This document shows positions 1-8,251 of a stretch of 64,000 bases of DNA, one piece after another (positions within the stretch are counted from its first letter, which is position 1; each line of letters starts with the position of its first letter). This DNA is from Ignavibacteriaceae bacterium. GTDB taxonomy: Bacteria > Bacteroidota > Ignavibacteria > Ignavibacteriales > Ignavibacteriaceae. A program made the position numbers and the translations under genes. The stretch covers positions 248,001 to 312,000 of the forward strand of contig JALNZG010000002.1 of the NCBI GenBank assembly GCA_023229425.1, read 5' to 3'. The notes beneath the pieces were generated by a model. It was not told where the DNA came from. It saw nothing but the letters and a program-made list of their open reading frames with translations, and searched no databases.

Positions 1-34
1 AAGAAAAAATGATATATGGAAAAATGAATTCTTT

Positions 35-1024
35 TCAATTTATAAGTCCTTTTACCAAGCGCTTATCAATTTTCAAGCGGATTAAATCTGCAAGTAAACT
101 TGTGAGTATTATTAGTGTTCCCACGGTTAACGTACAACCGATGATCAACGGATAATCACGCTGCAAGATTGCACCAACCGCCAGGCGTCCCATTCCAGGC
201 AAACTAAAAATCATCTCAGTAATTAATGCGCCGCTGAATAAAATTCCCAGATCAACGCCCGCGTAGGCAATAATGGAATTAAGCGAGTTGGGAATAATAT
301 GGCTTAAAAGAATTCTCCTTTCAGAAACTCCGTTTGCCCGGAGGTAAATTATGAAAAGTTTATTCTGACTCTCTTCAAAATGTTCTCTAAAATATTTGAA
401 ATATACCGGCAAACCTGTTAGTGATAAAACAAGTACCGGAAGAAAGAGATGTTGTGCATAATCAAAAAGAAGGGGAAAATAATTATTCTCAAGTATTCCT
501 ACTGTTCTGATTCCCGATGAAGGAAATATTTTTAGCTGAACGGAAAAAACATAAATGAAAAACAATCCGCTTACAAACGATGGAACCGCATACAAAAGCA
601 TACTTCCATGTGAAAGAAATTTATCCCACAATTTTTTGTGATAACGAAAAGCCAAAACAGCAAACAGCAATCCGCCAATCAATTGCAAAACGAATGCGGA
701 CAATGAGAAGAGAATTGTGAAAGGAAGAGCTTCTGCAATCACTTCATTCACCGGACGATGAAAAGAATAGGAAACTCCGAAATCACCGGTGAGCGCATTT
801 TTCAAAAAACTTACATACTGTTCGTGAATCTGTTTATCCAACTGAAATGTTTTTTTTACTTTTTCAATTAATTGAGGACTTAAACTCGGCGAAAGAAATT
901 TTTGACTTGGATCGCCGGGGGCAATCCTTACCAAAACAAAAAGAAAACTGACCGTCAAAAGTAAAACAATAACAGAAGTTGTTAATCTTTTTATAAGAGA
1001 TAAAAACAGTTGAGAAGCTTTCAT
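35..1024 (-). CDS. ABC peptide/nickel transporter permease (OppB/DppB type)
   Basis: Inner-membrane permease of a family-5 ABC importer, forming half of the channel for peptides or similar solutes. The 329 residues are the usual OppB length. The N-terminal helix is followed by the family's conserved 'RIAPGDP' segment, five further hydrophobic helices and the cytoplasmic EAA-type coupling loop 'RANGVSERRILLSHIIPNSL' that contacts the ATPase. It starts with ATG 12 bp after the stop of the binding-protein gene, so the two are co-transcribed. A partner permease (OppC type) would be expected just beyond the left edge of the window. Substrate cannot be read from sequence; peptides are inferred from the family. 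Confidence 0.88.
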   Translation of the reverse strand: MKASQLFLSLIKRLTTSVIVLLLTVSFLFVLVRIAPGDPSQKFLSPSLSPQLIEKVKKTFQLDKQIHEQYVSFLKNALTGDFGVSYSFHRPVNEVIAEALPFTILFSLSAFVLQLIGGLLFAVLAFRYHKKLWDKFLSHGSMLLYAVPSFVSGLFFIYVFSVQLKIFPSSGIRTVGILENNYFPLLFDYAQHLFLPVLVLSLTGLPVYFKYFREHFEESQNKLFIIYLRANGVSERRILLSHIIPNSLNSIIAYAGVDLGILFSGALITEMIFSLPGMGRLAVGAILQRDYPLIIGCTLTVGTLIILTSLLADLIRLKIDKRLVKGLIN

Positions 1025-1036
1025 GGAATCATACGT

Positions 1037-2692
1037 TTACTGCCACAACCAGCAATGATGAACTGTGCCGAGAGGAGTGATTTCAATGTTTTTTATTTTT
1101 TTGTTATACGCAACAATATTGTCTATCCAATAAAGAAAAGTTACAGGCTGATCGCGATAGAGAAGAGCTTCTATGTTTTTATAGATTTCATTTTTCTGCT
1201 GCCATGAAATTTTTGTTTCAAGTTTATCCAACAGCGCGTCCAACTCTTTGTTTTGGTATGAAGGAAAGTTCATCGGAGTTGTTGCAAGATGTGAATACCA
1301 TGAAAATTTTAAATCCAGCGGAATGGGGATGATCCAACTCGCCATCCAAGCATCAACACTTTTATTATTTATCCGGTCAATTAACATTCCGAGTTCAAGT
1401 TGTTCAATTTTCATGTCAATACCGAGTTGCTTGAAAGTATTTTTAATTAGTGTTGATGCGAAAATCCTGCGTGGATTATTTGATGAAATAGTTAAAATAA
1501 ATTTAAATTCCTCTCCGTTTTTTTCCAGAATACCGTTACGGTCTTTATCAATCCAGCCTTCTTCGGCAAGAAGAGTTTTTGCTTTTGCCAAATCGAATGC
1601 ATACGGCATTAGTTTTTCATCAATTGCATTCTTAAATATTGGAGAAATCGGACTGTTGGCAAGCTCTCCATAGCCGTGCAAATACTCGCTAAGAATTTCA
1701 TTTCTATTTATCGCCATCGAAAGTGCCTGTCTGATTTTTTCGGAACCAAACAATTTGTTAGGCACAATATTCCGGTTCTTTTTAAATTGGCCTGGATCGA
1801 GATTGTTCCAGCCGAGATAATCATACTCTCTTCCTTTAAGAGAAGCAACAACTAAAGAGCCGGTGTTTTTTAGTCCGCTCACATCTTCGGGTTTTAAATA
1901 TTCTGCTAAATCAACTTCACCATTTTTTAATTGAGTTAATCGGGCATTGTAACCCGGAATCACCTTAAAAATGATTCGTTTAACATTTCCATCTTTGTGT
2001 AAAAAAGATTTAGGGTTTTCTTTTAATATGATCGCTTGATTCTTTTCCCATTTTTCAAGTGTGAATGGACCGCTTGTTACCGGCGCGAAATTTTCTTTTG
2101 CCGTAGCAATTTCTTTACGCGGCATTTTATCAAATATGTGTTTTGGAACGATTGGAAAATCAAGATTAAATAATGAGGGAGACGAACCGGGCGCAAAAGT
2201 AATTTGTAATTTCCTTTCAGATAATTTCTCGAACGTTTTTTCTGCAATAATATGATTATCGTTATCAGTATAAAAACATTTAAATGAGCCGTACAAATAA
2301 CTTTCAACAACCGGGTCTGAGTAAACATCGAATGAAAAGATAACATCTTCAATAGTGAGCGGTACACCGTCGGACCATTGAACATCATTACGAAGTTCAA
2401 GAGTTATTGCGCTTGAATCGCCATTCCATTCCCATGAATCTGCAAGCATGGATTCGGTTTTTATGTCACCGGTTTTATAATCCCATGAATGTTTAACGAG
2501 AGATAAAAATATAAGTTCGCTTATGTTTGCTTCATTGACGCTATAAGAAAAAAGAGGATTGATCCTCTCTACATCGGAAGGAATTGCGATAACAACTTGA
2601 GTGTTATTATCGGTTGGGGTTCTTTTGCAGCCGACAAAAATTGATAACAGGACTAAAAAATATAGGTAACTATTTTTCCGGGTACTAAACAT
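1037..2692 (-). CDS. ABC transporter substrate-binding lipoprotein, family 5
   Basis: Extracytoplasmic solute-binding protein (SBP_bac_5, OppA/DppA/NikA type) delivering substrate to the adjacent permease. The 551 residues begin with a lipoprotein signal whose lipobox ends 'IFVGC' at about residue 22, so the mature protein is membrane-tethered. The family pattern is visible: an early region 'ADSWEWNGDSSAITLELRN', the stretch 'LRNDVQWSDGVPLTIEDV', and a C-terminal half rich in aromatic residues. A GAGG ribosome site precedes the ATG. It is the first gene of the leftward unit and diverges from the two ATPase genes across a 79-bp gap that must hold both promoters. Confidence 0.88.
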   Translation of the reverse strand: MFSTRKNSYLYFLVLLSIFVGCKRTPTDNNTQVVIAIPSDVERINPLFSYSVNEANISELIFLSLVKHSWDYKTGDIKTESMLADSWEWNGDSSAITLELRNDVQWSDGVPLTIEDVIFSFDVYSDPVVESYLYGSFKCFYTDNDNHIIAEKTFEKLSERKLQITFAPGSSPSLFNLDFPIVPKHIFDKMPRKEIATAKENFAPVTSGPFTLEKWEKNQAIILKENPKSFLHKDGNVKRIIFKVIPGYNARLTQLKNGEVDLAEYLKPEDVSGLKNTGSLVVASLKGREYDYLGWNNLDPGQFKKNRNIVPNKLFGSEKIRQALSMAINRNEILSEYLHGYGELANSPISPIFKNAIDEKLMPYAFDLAKAKTLLAEEGWIDKDRNGILEKNGEEFKFILTISSNNPRRIFASTLIKNTFKQLGIDMKIEQLELGMLIDRINNKSVDAWMASWIIPIPLDLKFSWYSHLATTPMNFPSYQNKELDALLDKLETKISWQQKNEIYKNIEALLYRDQPVTFLYWIDNIVAYNKKIKNIEITPLGTVHHCWLWQ

Positions 2693-2771
2693 TTTTTCCT
2701 CGCAAATTTACTGAAACTATTTTTACCAAATTATTATTTTGTAAATTAATAAACAAAATATTAAGTGATTA

Positions 2772-3542
2772 ATGATACAAATAAATATAAAGTCCGTTTG
2801 CTTGTTTGAGCAAGCCGGCAAGAGAATTCTTTTGCGAAATGTTGCCTTTGCCATGGAGGAGCAAAATATTTATACAATCCTTGGCAAAAACGGGGAAGGG
2901 AAGTCAACGTTATTAAAATCGGTTACGAATCTTTTAGATGAAAATGTTTTTTCAAGTGAAGGTTCAGTTGAATTTGAAGGAGTGGATTTATTATTACTTT
3001 CGCAAAACAGATTGGCGGAATTCCGTAAGGCGAAAATTCAATATGTGTTACAAGACCCGGTAAACTCTTTTGATCCGCTAAAAAAAATTGGGTATTACTT
3101 TAACCTCTATTCTTTTGAAGAAAATGAAATTAAAAAGGAATTTGATTTTTTTAATCTTCCCGAACCCACAAAAATATTTCAGCTTTATCCGTATGAAGTT
3201 AGCGGAGGAATGGCGCAAAGAATCGCCCTCATTCTTGCATTATTAAAAAAGCCGAAATTTCTTCTTCTTGACGAACCAACTTCCGGAATTGATAACGAGA
3301 CTATTTTTTTAACAAAGGAGCGGCTGAAAAAATTTGTACTTCAAAACAATGCCGCTATACTGGTTATTACGCAAGATTTATCTTTCGCTGAAAATTTTAC
3401 CGATTTTATTTCTTATTTAGATGGCGGAAATCTTTCGGAATTTGTTTCATTCAAAGATTTTTTCGATGTAGAATCAGGATCAATTAAAAATTTTCTCAAC
3501 GCGTATAAGCAGTTAAACAGTGAAACCGTTATTAATCGTTAA
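2772..3542 (+). CDS. ABC transporter ATPase (OppD-like) with altered H-loop
   Basis: ATP-binding subunit of the divergently encoded peptide-type importer. Walker A (GKNGEGKS, residues 38-45), Q-loop Gln94, signature 'VSGGM' near 143 and Walker B with Asp167-Glu168 are all present. The switch position normally occupied by histidine reads 'VITQD', with Gln201 in place of His. The signature also departs from LSGGQ. The 256 residues are shorter than classical OppD (about 320), lacking the C-terminal oligopeptide/iron-sulfur extension. It overlaps the next ATPase gene by 23 bp. If the importer is a heterodimer of the two ATPases, this subunit may form a degenerate site; that is inference. Confidence 0.85.
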   Translation: MIQINIKSVCLFEQAGKRILLRNVAFAMEEQNIYTILGKNGEGKSTLLKSVTNLLDENVFSSEGSVEFEGVDLLLLSQNRLAEFRKAKIQYVLQDPVNSFDPLKKIGYYFNLYSFEENEIKKEFDFFNLPEPTKIFQLYPYEVSGGMAQRIALILALLKKPKFLLLDEPTSGIDNETIFLTKERLKKFVLQNNAAILVITQDLSFAENFTDFISYLDGGNLSEFVSFKDFFDVESGSIKNFLNAYKQLNSETVINR

Positions 3543-4224
3543 AGACATTTCTTATTCCATCAAAAAAAATTCTTTTGTTGGAAAGAAGAACGAAAAGAAA
3601 ATATTAGAAAATATTTCCTTCGAGGTGAAATGCGGCGAAATAGTTGGCATTGCCGGTCCATCTGGTGGTGGAAAAACTACGCTTGCAAAAATATTGGTGG
3701 GAATTTATGAACCAACATCAGGTGAAATATTAAATTCTTTTTCAAAAACGAAACAACCGGCCCCCAATCACATTCAACTTTTATTTCAGAATTCCGAAGA
3801 GATTGTCAATCCTTTCAGAAAAGTAAAAGATATTCTTGTTGAAGCTTTACAACAGAAGAATGGAAAGTCTTTTACTAATAAAGAGCGATTGCATGGCTTG
3901 TTATCGGATGTAAATATTAATGAGAATGCTCTTGAAAAATATTGTCTGCAATTAAGCGGCGGACAAAGACAGCGTGTAGCATTAGCGCGACTGCTTGCTG
4001 TTGAACCGGAAATTTTAATCTTGGATGAACCGTTTTCCGCTCAAGATGTTGAGTCGCAGTTAAATTTATTGTTGTTACTTAAAAAGATCAATTCCGAAAA
4101 AGGAATTACGCTCATATGTATTTCTCATCAAGAAAATGTTTTGAGTCGTTTAACTCAACGAATAATTCGAATAAAAGAAGGGAAATTGATTTCTGAGCAA
4201 GCGATAGAAAAAACTGAAACATAA
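3520..4224 (+). CDS. ABC transporter ATPase (OppF-like)
   Basis: Second ATP-binding subunit of the peptide-type importer. Canonical motifs are intact: Walker A GPSGGGKT (46-53), signature LSGGQ (145-149), Walker B 'ILILDEP' and an H-loop histidine at 203 ('ISHQ'). The GTG start at 3520 lies inside the preceding ATPase gene, giving a 23-bp overlap typical of translational coupling. At 234 residues it also lacks the C-terminal extension of classical OppF. It presumably supplies the competent catalytic site opposite the altered H-loop of its neighbour. Confidence 0.87.
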   Translation: MKPLLIVKDISYSIKKNSFVGKKNEKKILENISFEVKCGEIVGIAGPSGGGKTTLAKILVGIYEPTSGEILNSFSKTKQPAPNHIQLLFQNSEEIVNPFRKVKDILVEALQQKNGKSFTNKERLHGLLSDVNINENALEKYCLQLSGGQRQRVALARLLAVEPEILILDEPFSAQDVESQLNLLLLLKKINSEKGITLICISHQENVLSRLTQRIIRIKEGKLISEQAIEKTET

Positions 4225-4356
4225 CATGGTAAACCAGAACCCAATAATATGAGATGAATGGTTATATGATTGAGTGAAAATCATTCATCCATGCTGTTAG
4301 GCGTTTTTCTACTCTACAAATATTCTTGCCAATTTCCTTAATTCATTTAACTGATT

Positions 4357-4854
4357 TTACAGTTTTACAAATTTTGATGGAAGCGCGCCACACGTTGGGC
4401 AATTTTCTGTCGACTTTCCAAATTCAATATGACCGCAAACCGGACACAAGTAAATATCTGATACTTCTAAATCTTTTCCTTGTTCTGCCGCTTCTAAAGC
4501 TATTTGGTACAACTCCGCGTGAATCTTTTCAGCTTTAACCGCATAGCCGAACATTCTTTTTGCTTTATGATTTTCAGCTTCTGCCAGCGCTAACATCGGT
4601 GGATACATTTCCGTGAACTCATATGTCTCACCGGCAATTGCGGCTTTTAAATTTTCCGTTGTAGAGCCAATCCCATCCAGCGAACTAAAATGTCCTTCGG
4701 CGTGAATTCGCTCTGCTTCCGCGGCGGTGTTGAACAATTTAGCGATGTTTGGAAATCCGTCGCGTTCAGCTTTCTTAGCAAAGGCGCGGTATTTTTGGTT
4801 CGCTTGGCTTTCGCCGGCAAAAGCTTCATGCAGGTTTTCTTTTGTAGTTTTCAT
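4357..4854 (-). CDS. rubrerythrin
   Basis: Non-haem iron peroxidase that reduces hydrogen peroxide to water in anaerobes, taking electrons through rubredoxin-type iron. The N-terminal ferritin-like four-helix domain carries the di-iron ligands: Glu15 in 'AGES', Glu48-xx-His51, then 'AGETYEFTEMYPPM' and a second ExxH in 'AEKIHAE'. The C-terminal rubredoxin domain has both knuckles, CPVC and CPTC. The 165-residue length is standard. It stands alone, with 229 bp upstream and no partner gene in the same unit. Its presence points to an oxygen-sensitive lifestyle. Confidence 0.95.
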   Translation of the reverse strand: MKTTKENLHEAFAGESQANQKYRAFAKKAERDGFPNIAKLFNTAAEAERIHAEGHFSSLDGIGSTTENLKAAIAGETYEFTEMYPPMLALAEAENHKAKRMFGYAVKAEKIHAELYQIALEAAEQGKDLEVSDIYLCPVCGHIEFGKSTENCPTCGALPSKFVKL

Positions 4855-5040
4855 TTTAAACCTTTCTGTTTTTGTTGATCATAACTTTTTAAAAGAAAGA
4901 TATTTATAAATCTTTCCTCTGTAAAATTAATCAATTTTAATAAGAGACCCTGAAGAAAAAACATCTGAAGTAATCTTCCTAAAAACGTATATCAACAAAA
5001 ATTTTTTATATCTAAAAAACAAATGAGAATTTGGTAAGAA

Positions 5041-5077
5041 ATAAAGCGGCAAACTTATTTGAAGTTTGCCGCTTTAT
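5041..5077 (-). terminator. intrinsic terminator after the hydrolase gene
   Basis: A perfect 16-bp inverted repeat (5041-5056 with 5062-5077) around a 5-base loop lies 7 bp beyond the stop of the leftward hydrolase gene. On the minus strand the stem (core AAAGCGGCAAACTT) is followed by a T-rich stretch. It probably ends the lipoprotein-porin-hydrolase transcripts before rubrerythrin. Confidence 0.85.
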
Positions 5078-5083
5078 CTAAAA

Positions 5084-6028
5084 TTATTTTTTAAGAAAAT
5101 CTAAAACTGTTTCGTTGAATTCTTCCTGCTTTTCAATCTGCAACATGTGTCCGCAATTATCCATTTGGTGTAACGTGCAATTTGGAATTGTCTTTGCACC
5201 TGAATCAAAAACATCGGATGTTCTGCCTGGGTTTAAATAAGGATTTGGAATTAAACCATCGTATTTTCCAAAAATAACTAACGTTGGAACAGAAACTTTA
5301 TTGAGCTTATCCCATGTCGGCTCATCAAGCATGCCGTTTACGCTGCGAACAACTGCGTAAGAAAAATCATCAAACTCTTTTGCTTTTGCCATTCGGACAC
5401 GCTCTTCAACCATCCACTCCCATTTATCCGACCACTTATAAAAGTTCATGGCAAGATTTCTTCTAATTCCTTCTTCGGAAGTTTTTTTCACTCCTGAAAC
5501 GGTCATAACACTTCGGAGCCAATCGCCTTCACCTTGTTCAAATTCTTCAAAACCGGCGGGAGAAGCCAAAACTAATTTTTCCAACCGATCCGGAAAGCGC
5601 ATAGCGAAATTAATTCCAACTTGTCCTCCCATCGAATGCCCGACATAAATAAATTTGTCAATCTTTAATTCATCAACTAACCGTTTTATCTGATCGGCAA
5701 AGAAACTCATGTTGTAGAGATAATAATCTTTTTGCGATTTTCCGTAACCTGGTAAATCAACTGCGATGACGCGATATTGTTTGGCAAGTTCGGAAATATT
5801 GTATCGCCAAAAACCGGCGTTGCTTGCAAGTCCGTGAACAAGAACAATCGTTTGTTTTCCATGTCCCTCATCAATAAAAGAGATGGAGGGATTTGATAAA
5901 ACTTTTTTTGTCGGAAATCCGTAATCGAAATCAGAAAATTCCAAAGGAGACATTTTCGTATAAAGAAATCCCGAACATCCGTTAAACACAAAAGCAGCCA
6001 TAAGTAATAATCCAAATAATTTTTTCAT
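5084..6028 (-). CDS. alpha/beta-hydrolase lipoprotein
   Basis: Serine hydrolase of the alpha/beta fold, exported and lipid-anchored. The N-terminus is a lipoprotein signal with lipobox 'FNGC' near residue 18. The oxyanion motif 'VHGLASN', the nucleophile elbow 'GHSMGG', an acid in 'FGKYDGLIP' and the late histidine in 'NCGHMLQIE' complete a catalytic triad. Length (314) fits the family. It follows the outer-membrane barrel gene by only 9 bp, so it is probably co-transcribed with it and ends at a strong terminator. Substrate (ester, lipid or ring-cleavage product) is not evident. Confidence 0.85.
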   Translation of the reverse strand: MKKLFGLLLMAAFVFNGCSGFLYTKMSPLEFSDFDYGFPTKKVLSNPSISFIDEGHGKQTIVLVHGLASNAGFWRYNISELAKQYRVIAVDLPGYGKSQKDYYLYNMSFFADQIKRLVDELKIDKFIYVGHSMGGQVGINFAMRFPDRLEKLVLASPAGFEEFEQGEGDWLRSVMTVSGVKKTSEEGIRRNLAMNFYKWSDKWEWMVEERVRMAKAKEFDDFSYAVVRSVNGMLDEPTWDKLNKVSVPTLVIFGKYDGLIPNPYLNPGRTSDVFDSGAKTIPNCTLHQMDNCGHMLQIEKQEEFNETVLDFLKK

Positions 6029-6037
6029 GGGTTTCTC

Positions 6038-7600
6038 CTAAAACATTAACCAGCTAAGTGAAGTAAAAATTACAAACGGATCTTTCGGTTTTTCGGAATT
6101 GCTGGTGTACTTAACGGAAGGAGATTTATAAAAATCACCTAACTGCAAATAACCTGCGCTTAAACCAAGCGTAAGAAAAACTTTGATGTTGTATTTAAAT
6201 TCCACGTTAACTTCTGAACCGATATAAGAAGAACCGCCCTTCGGAGTAACGTTTGAAATTGCGGTTGCAAAACCAAGTTTCCCACTGAATTTATTCGGGA
6301 TTAAATCTTTTGAAAAAGATAAAAATCCGGCTGTAACTCCCATTCCCATATTTGATATATCGTGAACCGCTGAATAATATCTATTCACAACTTGAGGATC
6401 GGGGAAAAGCAATAATGCTTTATGCGAACTGTAAATTCCAGTGGGCGAACCCCAAACATTTCCCGTGATAACAGAATTAATTTTTTTGTCGCTCGCTCCA
6501 TTTTCATCTCCGGTGGTGTAAAGAGCTTCAACGGAAACTTTATCGTTTGCAGTCATCCCATATTTATATGCTGCCGAAGCATTTGTAGCAACACCGAAAA
6601 TATCAGCATATTTCTTTGCAGATGAATTGTCACTAATCGTATCTACTGTTCCGAGATTTGCAATTACGTATGCATCAGCCCACCATCTTCCGGCAAGAAA
6701 TTCACGGTTGTAAGCCGAGTGAGCACCAAGCCATAAAATATTCGCTTCATATTTTTGCGATGGGAAGCCAAGCCGTACAGCGCCGTTATATTGAGCAAGC
6801 CCACTGTTTAAGCCTTGTCCGAGGACAGAAATTCCTCCGGAGTTTTTACCTCTGTCCCAAACGAACCATGCGTCGGCTCCAACTTCAAGTAAAGGATAAA
6901 CGCGCGATTCGATATCAAACATCCATAACGCAACATCATCATTTTCTTGAATTATATTTTCATAAAGTTGAAAATAGCCGAAGCGCGCTTGAGTGGTTTC
7001 ATTTATATTTCCAAAAACACTAATACCCACAGCCTGCGTTCCCCAAAATGAAAGTTTGTATGAACTATTTTGGTACGTGCTTACTGTAGTTTGATTTGGA
7101 TCGCGAACGTTGTCGAACATTCTTTGCAAACCGACAACAACATTCCAATCTGCATTTTTCGGTTTTATATCAACGTTTGCAAGAAGCGTTTGCAAGTTTA
7201 CTTGTCCGGCATTTATTCCGCCGCCATTATTTCCGCCAACGCCGTATGCCGCATCGCCCCAGGTCATGTCAATTTTAAATAAACTCCGGAACGTTGCTAC
7301 ACCATCAAGAATTTGCGGGGTATAAATAAACATTGGAACAAACCGCTGTTCAAAATATGAAGAAGTTTTAGCAGAAGTGTTGGTTGTGTTTGGTCCGAAT
7401 AAGCGACCAATAATTTGCCCGCGCAGCAATTCATTTGTCGGGGCGATATTAGAAGCGGTTCCGCGGCTGAACCAATATCCGATAAATTTGAATTCCGGCG
7501 CTTTGGCATCTGGAATTTTTTTTACTTGTGTATCCTGTCCGTTACTATTTGGAACCGCAAAGAGTATGCACATAAAAAAGAGAAGCAGTTTGAATTTCAT
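6038..7600 (-). CDS. outer-membrane beta-barrel protein, porin-like
   Basis: The 520-residue protein has a cleavable signal peptide (cleavage probably after 'NSNG'). It continues with alternating hydrophobic/aromatic strands typical of a porin-type barrel and ends with an aromatic residue ('SWLMF'), the usual barrel-assembly signal. Segments such as 'WNVVVGLQRMF' and 'FWGTQAVGISVFGNINE' look like adjacent strands. I do not recognise a specific family; alginate-export-like or generic porins are the closest idea. The ribosome site AGGAGA about 10 bp upstream is strong and sits directly after a long hairpin. It is co-oriented with the hydrolase lipoprotein that follows. Confidence 0.6.
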   Translation of the reverse strand: MKFKLLLFFMCILFAVPNSNGQDTQVKKIPDAKAPEFKFIGYWFSRGTASNIAPTNELLRGQIIGRLFGPNTTNTSAKTSSYFEQRFVPMFIYTPQILDGVATFRSLFKIDMTWGDAAYGVGGNNGGGINAGQVNLQTLLANVDIKPKNADWNVVVGLQRMFDNVRDPNQTTVSTYQNSSYKLSFWGTQAVGISVFGNINETTQARFGYFQLYENIIQENDDVALWMFDIESRVYPLLEVGADAWFVWDRGKNSGGISVLGQGLNSGLAQYNGAVRLGFPSQKYEANILWLGAHSAYNREFLAGRWWADAYVIANLGTVDTISDNSSAKKYADIFGVATNASAAYKYGMTANDKVSVEALYTTGDENGASDKKINSVITGNVWGSPTGIYSSHKALLLFPDPQVVNRYYSAVHDISNMGMGVTAGFLSFSKDLIPNKFSGKLGFATAISNVTPKGGSSYIGSEVNVEFKYNIKVFLTLGLSAGYLQLGDFYKSPSVKYTSNSEKPKDPFVIFTSLSWLMF

Positions 7601-7620
7601 TTTTTCTGTCTCCTAAAAAA

Positions 7621-7684
7621 TCTTAATCATAATCTTAATCTTAATCCACTGAAGGAATGATTAAGAGAAAGATTATGATTAAGA
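7621..7684 (-). terminator. 26-bp imperfect hairpin between lipoprotein and porin genes
   Basis: Arms 7621-7646 and 7659-7684 pair over 23 of 26 bases around a 12-base loop. On the minus strand the stem is followed by six T and then the AGGAGA ribosome site of the porin gene. It has the form of an intrinsic terminator, but its position so close to the next gene's ribosome site means it could also act as an attenuator. The arms are built from a repeated AATCTTA/AATCATA pattern. Confidence 0.55.
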
Positions 7685-7694
7685 AAAAAATTAC

Positions 7695-8231
7695 TTATTG
7701 TTTAACATACTTTTGAACATAAATAGCGTATTTAACGCCATAGATTGTCGTACTGCCAAAACCAACACCTGCGGTTGGAGGATTAACGCCGGTTAACACC
7801 GGTGAAGTTTGAATAACTTCGTAAGACATATTTGTAGAACTGATAGCATAAATACCGGTTGCCGTAACTGTTGCTGGAGTTGCCTGATTAGCCACGATGT
7901 TATAAATCTTTACGCCTTTCGTAATCGAAGTTGACAAAGTATCGCTGTGGGAGGTTTCAGTATTTGTGTATGTTCCGGTAAAAGTTGTGTTCACGTTCGC
8001 GCTGTCTGTTTGAACAACCGTATAAGATTTGTTTTCGTTAAACGTAGCTACAATTTTTTTCACTTTGAACGGAGCGAGTTTTAATCCATAGGCAACATTT
8101 GCGCCATCGGAAACCCAGACACCGACAATGGGATCGGTCGGCGTTACAGGGGCGGTTGTGGTGTCATCTTTTTTACAAGATGTGAAAAGAACTGAGAAAG
8201 AAAAGAACAAAAGCAAGAGAGACTTTTTCAT
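7695..8231 (-). CDS. small lipoprotein, lipocalin-like fold possible
   Basis: 178-residue exported lipoprotein with lipobox 'LFTSC' near residue 19, a Thr/Pro-rich linker, and a beta-rich body beginning 'DPIVGVW'. That opening recalls small lipocalin-like stress or binding proteins of Bacteroidota, in which a 'GxW' motif starts the first strand. There are no cysteines or catalytic motifs after the lipobox. It lies between the acyl-CoA ligase operon and the porin gene, with a hairpin after it. Function unknown; the fold suggestion is weak. Confidence 0.6.
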   Translation of the reverse strand: MKKSLLLLFFSFSVLFTSCKKDDTTTAPVTPTDPIVGVWVSDGANVAYGLKLAPFKVKKIVATFNENKSYTVVQTDSANVNTTFTGTYTNTETSHSDTLSTSITKGVKIYNIVANQATPATVTATGIYAISSTNMSYEVIQTSPVLTGVNPPTAGVGFGSTTIYGVKYAIYVQKYVKQ

Positions 8232-8251
8232 ACGAACTCCTTTTATTGATG

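Noticed and set aside
1248..1673. Long open frame on the plus strand opposite the binding-protein gene
   Set aside because: Antisense to a strongly supported gene, with no ribosome site and no family resemblance.
4253..4289. GATGAATG/CATTCATC inverted repeat after the OppF-like gene, with ATTCATCC strings again near 37.04 kb
   Set aside because: Arms of 8 bp in AT-rich DNA and only partial resemblance between the two loci; not strong enough to call a repeat family or a terminator.
7621..7646. AATCTTAATC repeats considered as a CRISPR or satellite array
   Set aside because: They are simply one arm of a hairpin, with no spacers.
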